A stretch of DNA of 64,000 bases, from NCBI GenBank assembly GCA_028551475.1, contig CM052359.1, positions 13,889,583 through 13,953,582 on the forward strand. The letters are read 5' to 3'. This DNA comes from Casuarina equisetifolia (Eukaryota; Streptophyta; Magnoliopsida; Fagales; Casuarinaceae). The notes under the pieces are model-generated. The model was not told where the DNA came from and made no database searches. It worked only from the letters and a program-made list of their open reading frames with translations. This document shows, piece by piece, positions 32,960-44,400 of the stretch (position 1 is the stretch's first letter; each line of letters starts with the position of its first letter). Both the position numbers and the translations under genes were made by a program.

Positions 32960-33330
32960 CAAAAAGAAAACATCTTCCAAACGAGGTGTACCATTAGGGG
33001 CAAGGTATGCTTTATGATCATTAACAATGGAAGTTGTACTAATGTGGCATCCACAACACTAGTTGAAAAGTTGAAGCTGTTAACCTCTTATCATCCACAA
33101 CCTTACAAGTTGCAATGGCTAAGTCAAGGTAACAATCTTCAAGTAAAGAGGCAAGTTTTAGTTTCTTTTTCCATTAGGCAGAATTATACTAATGAAGTCC
33201 TTTGTGATATTATTCTTATGGAAGCATGTCACTTGTTACTTAGAAGACGATGACAATTTGATAGGTTTGCAAAGCATAATGGGAGAAGCAATACTTATGT
33301 CGTAAAGAAGAATGGCAAGCTTATCACCCT
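32960..33330 (+). pseudogene. Inner gypsy aspartic protease remnant
   Basis: The retropepsin-like stretch reads MIINNGSCTNVAS near 33015, where the catalytic Asp position is Asn. SFSIRQNYTNEVLCDI follows. It ends at a stop at about 33251. Loss of the Asp alone would abolish cleavage. Confidence 0.75.
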
Positions 33331-33474
33331 TATACCCTTAAGCCCATCCTAAATCCATAAAACCTTAGCCAAAGAGAAAATACCCAGGAAAACCTATTCT
33401 TCACCCAAACCAAACTCGAAAAAGCCATCCTTAAACAGAAACCTATATATGCCCTACTTATAGTAGAAAGAAAA

Positions 33475-34870
33475 TTGGTAACTGAAGAGAGTATTCCCCA
33501 CCCAAAGGTTCTACCACTCTTATATGACTGTAAAGATGTCTTCCCAACTAACCTACCACCGGACCTTCCACCCATCAGAGGCATTAAGCATCATATTGAC
33601 CTTGTTCAAAGGACTTCTTTACCTAACAAGCCTGCCTACTATTGTAATTCTAAAGAAACCAAGAAGTTGCAGAGGCAAGTAGATGAGCTAATGAGAAGAG
33701 GGTATATTAGAGAAAACATGAGTCCCTGTTTTATTCCAGCACTACTAGTCCTCAAGAAAGATCGTAGGTTTTGGATGTGTGTTGACAGTTGAGCCATCAA
33801 TAACATCATAATCAAGTATAGGTATCCTATTCCTAGACTTGATGATATGCTTGATGATATGCTTAATGAAATTCATGGAGTTGTAGTCTTTTCCAAGATT
33901 GATTGGAGGAGCGGATACCACCAAATTCGTATGTGGGAGGGCAATGAATGGAAAACTGCCTTCAAGACTTAGGGAGGCTTATATGAATGGTTAGTAATGC
34001 CTTTTGGATTGTCGAATGCTCCCAACACCTTCATGAGACTGATGAATGAGGTACTTAGACCATATCTTTGTAAATTTGTAGTTGTTTATTTTGATGATAT
34101 TCTAGTTTATAGTCAAAGTATTGATAATCATGTGGAACATTTGAAAAAAATCTTTGACTTGTTAAGGGAACAAAAATTGTATGCAAAATGAAGAAGTGTG
34201 AGTTCATGAGTCCAAGTGTAGTGTTTCTTGGATATATGGTTTCTCAACATGACATTGCAGTTGATCAGTCCAAAGTGAAAGCAATCAAGTCTTGGCTAAT
34301 TCCAAAAACACCAATTGAGATTAAGAGCTCATGGCTAGGCTTCATTCTACAGAAGATTTGTCCCTCATTTTAGCACTCCAATCACTAAGTGTATGAAGAA
34401 GGGACAATTTGAATAGAGTAAATCCGCAAGCAAGGCATTTGAGGTAATCAAACAGAAACTTTGTGAAGCTCTTGTTTTTGCTTTACCATATTTTGATAAA
34501 CTGTTTGAAGTTGAGTGTGATGCTAGTGGTGTGGGGATTGAGGTTGTCTTAGTTTAGTCCAAGAAACCATTGGCCTATTTTAGTGAGAAATTAGCAAATG
34601 CCAAGAAGAATTATTCAACATATGACAAGGAGTTTTATGCGATAGTACGTTCTTGATCATTAGAGCCACTACCTCCGACCAAAGCAGTTTGTTCTTCATT
34701 CAGATCACCAACCACTTAAGTATCTCAATAGTCAATACAAGCTCAACCCAAGGCATGCTAAATGGGTAAAGTTCCTTCAATCCTTTACTTTTGTTTCCTA
34801 ATAAAAACTAGAAACTACTAATGTTGTCGCAGATGCTTTATCAAGAAGGTACTTCTTGCTAACCATTTTG
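33475..34870 (+). pseudogene. Inner gypsy reverse transcriptase and RNase H, decayed
   Basis: N-terminal RT reads LPPIRGIKHHIDLV, then RRGYIRENMSPC and VLKKDRRFWMCVDS with TGA at 33790-33792. The palm contains the active-site motif YFDDIL at about 34087, then KKCEFMSPSV-FLGYMVS. RNase H appears at 34500-34700 ([30 protein letters not shown]) and ends near VADALSR (about 34826). Stops and one or two frameshifts break the polyprotein. Confidence 0.9.
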
Positions 34871-34899
34871 GATGCAAGGATACTCGGATTTGAAATTAT

Positions 34900-36130
34900 A
34901 AGAAAGTATTCTTCAAAAGATGAAGAGTTGTTTCCTATCAGGGCAGAATGTGCCAAAAGAGCTCATGAAAAATATATGGTGTAGGAAGGCTATTTGTTCA
35001 AAGGAAACCAATTATATGTTCCCAAAAGTTCCTTCAGGGAATTGTTGATCAAAGAGACTCATGAAGGAGGTCTAGTTGGGCATTTTAGAGTGCACAAGAT
35101 GTTGGAGATCCTTAAGGAGCATTTCTACTGGCCCAAAATGCAAGGGGATGTTCAAGCCTTTATATCTTGGTGTGCTACATGTCAATGAGCCAAGATGCAT
35201 TTCAACCCTAGTCCATACACTCCACTACCAATTCCAAACTAGCCATGGGAAAATCTTAGCATGGATTTTATTATGGCTCTTCCTGGACTCAAAAGGAAAA
35301 GGATTCCATCCTTGTGGTTGTTGATCATTTCTCCAATATGGGTCATTTCACTCCTTGCCACAAGACAGACGATGCAACTCATATTGTAGATTTGTTTTTC
35401 AGGGAGATTGTGAAACTGCATGGTGTGCCTAGAACGATCGTTTTTGATAGAGATATCAAGTTCCTAAGCCACTTTTGGAGAACTTTGTGGGCCAAACTTG
35501 GTACGAAGTTACTATTTAGCACCTTTCACCACCCCTAGACAGATGGGCAAACAGAAGTTACCAATCGGACATTGGGAACACTTTTGACAACCTTAGTGAA
35601 CAAGAATCTCAAGGATTGGGACATCAAGCTTACACATGTGGAATTTGCCTACAATCAAGTTCTAAGTGCTACAACCGGTCATTCGCCATTTGAGATAGTT
35701 TATGGGCTCAATCTGCTTACTCCGAGTTATCATCTTTACCCATTGATGCCTAGATCAACTTTGATGCAAATGAGTGGGCCAAATTGATGAAAAAGTTCCA
35801 TCAAGAAATTTGAGTCCAGATTAAAAAAGTGAATGTAGTTTATAAAAAGAAGGCCAACAAGCATAGAAAACAATCAATTTTTCAACCCAGGGATCTTGTA
35901 TGGGTACACTTAAGAAAGGAAAGGTTCCCAACAAAAAGAAAGAGCAAGCTTGCCTATGAGCCGATAGACCATTTGAAGTAGTTGGGCCCGTCAAAGACAA
36001 TGCGTACAAAGTGGACCTGCTAAGTGAATTTTGGGGGAGTCACGGCCACTTTTAATGTGGATGATTTGTCTCCATATATGGATATCAATGACATTTCAGA
36101 TTTAAGAACAAATCTTCTCCAACTTGAGGA
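34900..36130 (+). pseudogene. Inner gypsy integrase and C-terminus, decayed
   Basis: The HHCC zinc-binding part is visible at 34994-35188: H-EGGLVGHF, then H-FYWPKM, and CATCQ, ending in a TGA. The core follows from 35230 ([11 protein letters not shown]). The HP-Q-T-D region reads HP-stop-TD with TAG at 35536-35538, and then TEVTNRTLGTLL. The C-terminal VTATFNVDDLSPY stretch (about 36040-36080) precedes the purine tract. Confidence 0.88.
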
Positions 36131-36133
36131 GAA

Positions 36134-36797
36134 TGATGTAGGCAAGCCCAAAAGGCAAGGTAACACAAAAGCCCAAGTTTTGTTGATTTATGTGACAAAA
36201 AATTGGGGTTACAATGTAATTCATTGGATCCAAGCCCATACAAAAGAAGTCTGACTTATTTGGAGTTTCCATACCTGGAAAGATTCCTATTATCTGGAGT
36301 TTCCATTCTTGTCAGGATTCGTACTATCTAAAGTTTATATTCTTGTTATAATTCTTACAATTCTTACAATTTTAAGGTTCGTAATTTGTTATGATCCTAT
36401 GCCTAATTTGTTTAGGATCTTAATTTGGTTAGTTTTTATTTTCCTTGAACCTACTAGACTTAGGTTTTGAGTATTCCTAATTGTTCTAGCATTAGGTTTA
36501 GTCGTCTATTTAAAGATATTGTTATTTTAGTTGTAAGTAGAACTTTGGGATTGATGAAGTCATTAAATTTTGTTTTCTTTAAACTTTGCCTTTAAATTTC
36601 GTGCTCTTACTTTCCAACCTTTTACATTTCAATTATTTTAATTCTTGTACTTAAATTACTGTCTTTACGTTTCAAAACTTTAATTTTCCAATCTTTACCT
36701 TTCCAGCCCTTTAGATTTTTGAATTTTCCTATTATTAGTTCATTCGAATCTCTATAAAATCCAAAGCTCACTCAATTGCCCATCATGAAACACATCA
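36134..36797 (+). mobile_element. Inner gypsy 3' LTR with three repeat units
   Basis: It starts TGATGTAGGCAAGCCC and ends AACACATCA, directly followed by CCCAT. Shared blocks with the 5' LTR include GTGACAAAAAATTGGGG and AGCATTAGGTTTAGTC. Confidence 0.92.
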
Positions 36798-36802
36798 CCC
36801 AT

Positions 36803-37130
36803 CCTTATCATCTTCAACAATATTTTCAATGATCTCCTAATGTTAAAGTCAAAATTCTAGAGTTTGAAAGGAGAATGAAACCAAACAAATTCCTATATTG
36901 GCTTCATACAATTGAATTAGCATTTCTCATCAAAGATTATTATGAAGATCAAAAGGCTAAGAAAATATGTATTTGTATGGTGGGAAAATTTGCAGAGACA
37001 GGGTTTGGGAAGAAAGACAAAAAATTCCGACTTTGACAAAAATGAAGTGAGAGTTAAAACAAAAGTTCCTCCCAAACAATTATAGAATGGAAGGTTTTCT
37101 CAAGCTCCAAAATTTGAAACATACGGACTT
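36803..37130 (+). pseudogene. Outer gypsy gag, continuation
   Basis: It resumes after the inner element with PYHLQQYFQ, then VKILEFERRMKPNKFLYWLHTIELAF, the gag core of this family. A large deletion follows, because RT sequence starts by about 37130 with no protease or zinc knuckle seen. Confidence 0.7.
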
Positions 37131-37990
37131 TCTAATGCTCCAAGCACATTCATGCATATCATGAATCATATATTTAAACCATTATGGGAAAATTTATTGT
37201 AGTTTATTTTGATGACATACTAATCTTTAGCAAGTCTGAAGATCAACATCTAAATCACTTAAAGCAAGTCTTTCAAACCTTATAGGATTATAAATTACAT
37301 GTCAAGTTGAAGAAATGTCAATTCTTTACCAAAAGTATTATGTTCTTGGGATATGTTGTTTTTTTATGTATGCGTTAAGGTGGATCCTAGCAAAATTAAG
37401 GCAATTATGAGCTACTTAGTGCCTCACTCAATTCATGACATATTTAGCTTTTGTGGTTTTTTGTCTTTCTATAGAAGATTTATTTAGAATTTTAGTATGT
37501 TAGTTGGTCAAATCACAGAATACTTAAAGGGTGATTCCTTCTAGTGGATAGAAAAAACCCAAAAGAGCTTTCATCATATCAACGAAAATTGATGTCTACC
37601 ACTTTTCTTGATTTTGAAAAGTTTCTTAAATTGGATTGTAATGCCTTAAATATGGAAATCGGTGTTGTTCTTAGCCAAGAAGGTAAACCCATTACCTTTT
37701 TCAATGAAAATTTTCATGAAAGCCATAAGAAGTTTGCAACTTATAATAAAGAATTCTATGCAATTGTTTGAGCTCTTGATCATTGGTGGCATTATCTATT
37801 GCCAAAAGAGTTTATTTTATTTATTAATCATGAAGTCATCAAGTATCTCAACAACCATCAAAAGCTAAACAATCACCATGCTAAGTGGGTAGAGCCTTTA
37901 CAATCCTATTCCTTCTCTGTCAAGCATAAGGTTGGAAGCTTAATTAAGTTACCAATGCCTTAAGTAGGAGGCATTGCTTGTTGACTACCT
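37130..37990 (+). pseudogene. Outer gypsy RT palm and RNase H, decayed
   Basis: The reading starts at YGLSNAPSTFM (37130) and lacks the RT N-terminus. The active-site region YFDDILIFS is at about 37204-37230 and KKCQFF at about 37310. RNase H is seen in 37600-37770 (LDCNALNMEIGVVLSQ, KPITFFNENF, YNKEFYAIV). The end of RNase H reads VTNALSR at about 37950. A catalytic-position Asp reads Asn. Stops are frequent. Confidence 0.82.
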
Positions 37991-37999
37991 TAGGAGCTT

Positions 38000-38600
38000 A
38001 AGTGTTGGGCTTTAAGGTTGTCAAAGAAATTTATCCAAGTGATGTTGATTTTTCTTCAATATGGAAGGCAACTTTGAAAAGTGGTCATGATTGCTTCAAT
38101 TTACAAGAGGGGTACCTATTCAAAAGTAATTAGCTATGCATTCCTCAATGTTCGTTATAGCTTATTATTATTGAGGAGACACATGGAGAGGAGCCCTTAT
38201 TGGGCACTTTAGGAGAGACAAGACACTACCTTTAGTGCAAAAGCATTTTTATTGGCCCACGATGAAAATGGATGTGTAATAATTGTTAGCCACTTGCTTG
38301 GTATGCATAAAGCAAAAAGCCAAGGACAAAATAGGATTATATACTCCTTTCCTTGTTCCACACTTCCTTTAGGAAGATGTGAGCTTGGATTTCACTTTGA
38401 GATTACCTCAAACTTAGAGAAATAAAGATTCAATTCTGATAATAGTGGATAAGTTTTCAAAGATGACACATTTCATCTCTTGCAACAAAAGTAATGATAC
38501 TTCTCACATTGCAAAGTTGTATTTCAAAGAGATTGTAAGGCTTAATGGTATTCCAAAAATCATGTTTTCTAATTAGGACTCAAAGTTTCTGAGCCATTTT
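38000..38600 (+). pseudogene. Outer gypsy integrase, first part
   Basis: A degenerate HHCC region (about 38160-38320) is followed by the core: DSILIIVDKFSKMTHFISC at about 38430, then LYFKEIVRLNGIPK. It breaks at LSHF (38600), where the LTR-like insert starts, and continues at 40254. Confidence 0.8.
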
Positions 38601-40253
38601 TGTTGGGTTTTATGGCTTAATAAGAAGGAAGTTGAATTGTTTAAGCTAAGAACCAACTATAATTTTTTATGTCTAAAATGGTTCTAGGAATTCATACAAT
38701 TCACACGGCTATAACAAGAAAACAACAAGCAAATAATACATTGATTTGTTACAAAACAGCAAGTCTAACTTATAAGTAAGGCAACAAATTTATAACAAGT
38801 CAATAACTAGATAGTTATCAACAATTAATAAGTTAATTCTAAGCAAGAAAAATGTCATATTTACCATGGTGGTTCAGCACTCAATCTTTGAGTCCTATGT
38901 CTACCCTCTTCTCATTTAATCCAACCAATTGAAGTATTTTTTACTCAAACCATATTAGGAGAAAACTTTCTCCTTAATTTAAACAATTCCTTCTTAAAGG
39001 AATTCTCAAGTGCAGTTTGAAGATATGATCAAAAGATCATGTATAAATGCAAATCCCTAAATAATGATAGTTTGTGGGATATTACTAGTCAAAGGAGCTA
39101 TTGAAGTATGAATAATAAAGTTCGAAGCTCCTATCATGAAATCCCCAAATTATAACAAATTAGGATTTTAGATTTTTTTACAATATTTATGTGCAATATG
39201 TATTTTTAAATGTAATCAACACAAAAACAATGTTATACACAGTGCAATCAATGGTAAAATCAAAGAATAAACCAAATAATCAAATATCACCAAATCCTTG
39301 TGAGTTACTGAGAGATAAGCAAGTTTGAATCAAATAATCGAGTGAGCTTAAATCGTTTCTTTGTAGAGAGACCATTTCAAATAGTTGTCAATCATCATTA
39401 AATTCTTCACGCATACGTTCTTCTTAAATAAAGAACAAATCTAAGGTTTTTTAGCTCAAATTTGAATAGCTAGCCTTCTTGCCGTTAGACCCTTTGAGTT
39501 AGCCATCAAATCGACCTCAAATCTTCATTTCGAATAAGAAATCAGACTATCTGACACCAGTCCAATCCAAAATCCTTTCCTTAAGGATTCGATGTTTGTA
39601 GGGAGAACATGAGCTTCATTGGAGGCTTTCTCTCTTTGAGCATCCATCCTTAGGACAAACTGATTAAGTGAGTTCTTAAGTGAGATATCACTTAAGTTAA
39701 ACAAAACCATGTGTATAAGCAATTGGGTAAACAAAGTGGGCAGGGCTCCTTTAACAGATGCAAGCCTTGATACAGGCTTGTCATAGAGCAAGCTTGGTCC
39801 AACTTTTAATGAGCTCAGTCCAACAATATATAATTAAAGTCCACCAATACATAAACATGGTCCAGCAATATAAGCACGGTCCAACATCATATAATCACAG
39901 TCCATCAATATAAGCACAGTCTAACACTCAGTAAGCTCAAGCTTGAATAAGAGAACTCCTCATGATTGATCTTTTAATATGTTTCTACAAGTGCATAAAG
40001 ACAAGTATCATTTTTCTTACATATATTCAAATACATTTTTAACATCATTCATATAAGATATTTTTCAAGAACACTTTATGAAGAAGTTTTATGAAGGAAT
40101 GTAGGAACCTAGTTACTTTATAATATCATTGTTTGATATTATAATTTGTACACTTTTTAATTCCTATAATTTCATTTTGCACATATCAAAAAAAAATTTT
40201 GAAAAACAATTCACAAATAGATTTTGTCACAACAAAACCTTTATTTTCCAACA
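38601..40253 (+). mobile_element. LTR-like insertion (probable solo LTR) in gypsy integrase
   Basis: This 1,653-bp segment begins TGTTGG and ends CCAACA, the short inverted ends typical of LTRs. The flanks ATTTT (38596-38600) and ACTTT (40254-40258) match at 4 of 5 positions. Integrase sequence resumes directly after it. It holds no recognised coding domain or PBS. A repeat patch of GTCCAACAATATAA-like units occupies about 39795-39940. The source family is not recognised and a non-LTR origin is not fully excluded. Confidence 0.65.
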
Positions 40254-40913
40254 ACTTTTGGAGACTAATGTGGTGGAAGCATGGTATGTAGCTTCAATTT
40301 CACACAACATGCCACCCTTAAATTGATCGGCAAATGGAGGTCGTCAATAGAATTTTGGGAAATCTCTTAAGGATCTTAGTAAAGTGGAGCATTTGTGAAT
40401 GGGATTTGTTCTTACCCCATGTTGAGTTTGCTTATAACCAGTCTACAAGTCAAACTACCAATTGTTGTCCCTTTAAAGCAATTAATGGAAACAATCCAAT
40501 AACTCCTTTGGCTTTGGTGTCCCTATGACCAAAACACTAGTTCAATGTGATGTGAAAGAATGGTCAAAGTTCCTTAAAAGGCTACATGAACAAATCCAAG
40601 AAAAGATTGAAAGGCAAAATCAAAAGTATCAAGCATGAGCTAATAAACATTGTTGGTTTGCTAAGTTTGAAAAAGGTGATCTAGTGTGGATACTTTTACA
40701 TAAAGGATGGTTTCCGATAGGAAGATATTCAAAACTTCAACCTAGAGCTGATGGACCATTCAAGATTTTGAAGAAGATTGGTGATAATGCTTACAAGGTG
40801 GAGCTTCCAAGTAAGTATTAAGTTTCAAATATTTTCAACATAAAAGACTTATCTCCCTACCATATTGAATACAACTTGGACTCAAGAATGAGTCCTCTCC
40901 AACTAGGGGAGCA
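40254..40913 (+). pseudogene. Outer gypsy integrase end and C-terminus
   Basis: 40320-40530 reads EVVNRILGNLLRILVKWSI, LPHVEFAYNQST and NGNNPITPLALV, the last part of a gypsy integrase. 40540-40900 continues the C-terminal region (KADGPFKILKKIGDNAYKVELP type). It ends at the purine tract AGGGGAGCA before the 3' LTR. Confidence 0.8.
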
Positions 40914-41394
40914 TAATTTGGCCTATCCTACATAGCCCAAACTAGTCTAACCCAAGCCTAAACGCTCATTAATGACGCATTCAAGGAGTTGAGTCTAGCC
41001 ACAATAATTAGAATTGATTTCCAAGGAGTTTTTCCCATGGACAACTAAGAGAATATTCTACTTTTGACTATCTTAGGAACCAAAGTGTTCAATGTAACCA
41101 CCAACATTTATGATGTAATTACTTGTCTTTAATTAGCTTCTTGGAAATAGGAAAATCTCCCTTTTAAATAGCTACTCTCTTATGCAACAAAGACAATTCA
41201 TGAGTTTATGAGATTAACAATTAAGCTTTGGCTTGTCTTGAAAGTGATGAACATTCTTACTACGTATCTTTTTAGAATTACTTCTAATATAATGGTGAGT
41301 GTTTATCCTTGAATTCTAAGATGGTAAGTAATTTGTATCCTTAGTTTTCAAAGGTAGTTTTATCTTTTACTTTTCTCCGCTTCGTCTAGTGTCA
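40914..41394 (+). mobile_element. Outer gypsy 3' LTR
   Basis: It pairs with 30010-30446. The start is placed after the purine tract and the end at GTGTCA before TATTC. It appears inserted in pararetrovirus intergenic sequence, since TATTCAAAAA...GTGTATGA continues as in 47063. Confidence 0.75.
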
Positions 41395-42029
41395 TATTCA
41401 AAAAAAAGGTGTATGAAAGGATAAGGCTTTGGAGTTAAGAGGAGGAAGTAGGAAATAAGAGAATTTTGTGAGAAAGTAAGGAATCTAGGAACTAATAACT
41501 AGTATAAATTCATTTTTGGGTCATAGAATGCATTGAGGAAATTTAATAAGAAGGTTTGACAAGATTCTTATTAGTAATGCACGTTACTATAGGTGCACCT
41601 TTATATTAATTCCATGCATTAATTTCTAGATCAATAAGACTTTGCATGTTTTTTCAAAAATGTTGTTGAAAGTATCTATAAATTTCAAAAACAATATGAC
41701 AAAAATGATCTTGAACATTTAACATTGGCCCCAACTAAGCTACAACAACTCTAACTTGATGGCTTAATCAAGACAACAAAGTTAGAATGAGCGTGTGAGG
41801 CATTTTATGTCAACAAGCGAGTAGAGCATACCAAAGGCAAATTGAGACTAGTAATCAATTACAAGCCTTAGAACCATTTCCTTGCAAACAATAAATTTCC
41901 ATTACCAAATCATTCTACATTCTTTACTCAACTCTTAGAGGCCTAAATTTTATCAAAATTTGATCTTAAAGGAGGATTTTTGTAACTCTTGGATTAACAT
42001 TATTAACATGGCACGTTAACAATGTTTAT
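41395..42029 (+). pseudogene. Endogenous pararetrovirus fragment, plus orientation
   Basis: Caulimovirid (plant pararetrovirus) relic. 41395-41520 resembles the viral intergenic sequence seen at 42060-42310 and 47060-47160. 41760-41990 reads as the start of a pararetroviral RT: a basic stretch, LRLVINYKP, a PLPN step, then SKFDLKGGF, with stops between. It stops abruptly near 42000, just before an oppositely oriented copy begins. It is an old, non-functional copy. Confidence 0.7.
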
Positions 42030-42210
42030 AAAAGGAAAAGCGCATTCTTAATTGTATAGGTTTAGAGAGTTCAAAAAGAAAGTGTATGAGAGGAGAATGC
42101 TTTGGAGTTAAGAGGAGGAAGTAAGAGATGAGAGAATTTCATGGGAGAGTAAGGAAGATAAAGAGAAATTGTAATGCCAAGGCTTGAATCCCATTGCACT
42201 CCAAAGACTT

Positions 42211-42220
42211 CTATATATAG
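42211..42220 (-). promoter_or_regulatory. TATA box of the pararetrovirus intergenic promoter
   Basis: CTATATATAG lies in the intergenic sequence downstream of RT, the place of the pregenomic RNA promoter in caulimovirids. The inverted copy at 48310-48600 keeps a similar GTATATAGAG near 48450. Confidence 0.5.
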
Positions 42221-42593
42221 AGGTTTTACAATTGACTTTTACAAAACAAAACTTACTTTTTACTTTTACTTTTAGAAAAAAGCTACCTTTTAAAAATGGC
42301 ATCCCACTTTCAAAAGTACTTTTTGATTAACTATCTTTTATAGAGATTGAATCCACAAGGAGTTTTTATTAACACTAGCTTGGATAGGCGAACATCACAC
42401 TGTACTAACTAGGACCATGAAATTTATTAAGAGAATCTTGTCATATCAATATCATGTGTCCATCATGTTGTCCAAATTATGTTCTTCCACATCAATGATA
42501 GAATGCTATGATCCATTAATTTCACATGTCTAGATTCCTTCTTGATTTTTGATATGAATCTTTGTCACCACAATTTTCAAAGTACTTTCTTTT

Positions 42594-42956
42594 GGCAAAT
42601 CATGAATCCTTAAAATTTAGAAAGTCTTAACAAATCTGGATTCTAACAAATAAGGGAATTCTAGACAAATTAGAGATCTAACAAAAACGAAAACCCCAAA
42701 TAATTAAGGAGAACCAAACAAAAGAAAATAATCTCAAACAATAAAGAAAACCTAAGGAATTAAGGACTCAATAACTATTTAGGAAACCCCCCATATTAAA
42801 AACTGTAGAGATGCTATATAATATTCTTTGGTTGCTTTTTAACTTTGGCTTTCTTGGACCCACTAGATTATGATATGGTCCTAGCAAGTATGAATTGACA
42901 AACTTAACATATAGGTGGGGCTAAGAGCTTAGGCTGACATAATTGCTCCCACATCA
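42594..42956 (-). mobile_element. LTR-C-family LTR fragment inside the pararetrovirus
   Basis: The minus-strand start TGATGTGGGAGC and the body match 52994-52590 closely. It is truncated at about 42594, roughly where the LTR of gypsy D also stops. No duplication was identified. Confidence 0.7.
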
Positions 42957-44029
42957 CCTTTGATGTGCCTTACCTTGAATTTATATTGGTTGAACCAGTT
43001 TGCCCATTGTAACAATTATGGTTGTGGAATCACCTTTTGTTTGAACTATAACATCCTTGGGAATGCCAAAAAATCTATCTTGTCAAGAACTAATAGCCAA
43101 TTAAATGGAATTGAAACTTTTCAATCCCTCTTTTCATTGTCAAAATCTCTTTAAAAATGGAATGGTATGACGCTTGGATTCTTTAAATGCTCCACTTTTA
43201 TATCCATAAATCTGTCATTTTTTGTCTAATTCTTCCAATAAGATTGCTCCATAATAGATATCGCTTACATAAGTCTGCAAGATTCTTTTTCCTTTATTGG
43301 GAATTTGGAATGGTGGTAATTTCAAGGCAGTTCCTTTAGCATTCTAACACATTGAGTATGTTCTAGGCTCCAAGTTGGAGGATTCTTCTTCAACAGTTGG
43401 AAATTTAGTGTAGTATACTTAGCTACTCTTTTAATGAAATCTGTCATGTAGTTCATAATTCCTAAGAATTGTTGTACATGTTTTATAGTTCATATCTTCA
43501 TCTAGAAAGTTAAGCAATTATAATGCCACATGCAGTTGTAGCTTATATCTAAGCAATTGTAATGCCATATGCCCAAGAATGAGATGTTCATTCCAAGGAA
43601 GTTGACATCTGGCACTTAAATTTATCATTTTTCCTTTTGATAACATGGTACCATATCTTTGTATTAGCTCATCGAACTACTTTATGTGATTTATATGAGA
43701 TTTTTGGTCCTTGGAAAATAATAGGATATCATCAATGTAGACCAAAGCACAATGGAGGATAGGAAAGAGGATTTTCATCATGATCCTTTAAAATAATGAA
43801 GGTGCCACTTTTAGTCCAAAGGACATAACTATCTATTGGCAATGAGAATTTGGAATGCAAAAAGCTATTTTGAGCATTTTGTCAAGCTTTGTTTTGAGCT
43901 ACCAAATCCTATTTTGAGATCAAATTTTAAGAAAATTTAGGTCTCTAAGAGTTAAGTAAAGAGTGTAGAACGATTTAGTAGTGGAAATTTGTCATTTGTA
44001 AGGAAATGGTTCAAAGGCTTGTAATTGAT

Positions 44030-44400
44030 TACTAGCCTCAATTTCCTTTTGCCTTGCTCCAATTGCTTGTTGACATAAAGTGCCTTGTATGCCCATTTTA
44101 ACTTTGTCACCTCGATTAAGCCATCGAGTTGGAGATGTTGTAGCTTTGCTTAGGCTAGTGTTAAATGTTTTGCATTTATGCCTTTATGACTCACCTTTGT
44201 TAGCTTAAACAATTAGATTACTAGCCTCAATTTCCCTTTGGCTTGCTCCAATTGCTTGTTGACATAAAGTGCCTTGCATGCCCATTTTAATTTTACTTGT
44301 TGACATAAAGTGCCTTGCATGCCCATTTTAACTTTGTCACCTTAATTAAGCTATCGAGTTGGAGATGTCAAGCTTTGCTTAGGCTAGTGTTAAATGGGAG
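44030..44400 (-). repeat. Local duplications inside pararetrovirus RT
   Basis: A segment including TTGCTTGTTGACATAAAGTG and GCCATCGAGTTGGAGATG occurs at 44040-44160 and again at 44222-44390, with a third partial start at 44297. The junctions break the reading frame. Confidence 0.75.

Larger units (their letters stand above)
30727..36797 (+). mobile_element. Inner Ty3/gypsy element, complete structure, duplication CCCAT
   Basis: LTRs lie at 30727-31482 (756 bp) and 36134-36797 (664 bp), both TGATGT...CATCA. Perfect CCCAT repeats occur at 30722-30726 and 36798-36802. A PBS sits at 31485-31498 and a purine tract before 36134. The order is gag, protease, RT, RNase H, integrase, and a C-terminal FNVDDLSPY stretch without a chromodomain seen. 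The LTRs differ in length mainly because of the copy number of a 34-bp repeat. Many stops make it inactive. Confidence 0.95.
30010..41394 (+). mobile_element. Outer Ty3/gypsy element with two nested insertions
   Basis: The LTRs at about 30010-30446 and about 40914-41394 align through TTTATGATGTAATTACTT, AATAGCTACTCT and GTATCCTTAG. A PBS lies at 30451-30464. The gag is interrupted by another gypsy (30727-36797) and integrase by an LTR-like insert (38601-40253). RT, RNase H and integrase follow in gypsy order. No exact duplication was found; TATTC follows the 3' LTR but the 5' boundary is eroded. All domains contain stops. Confidence 0.85.
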
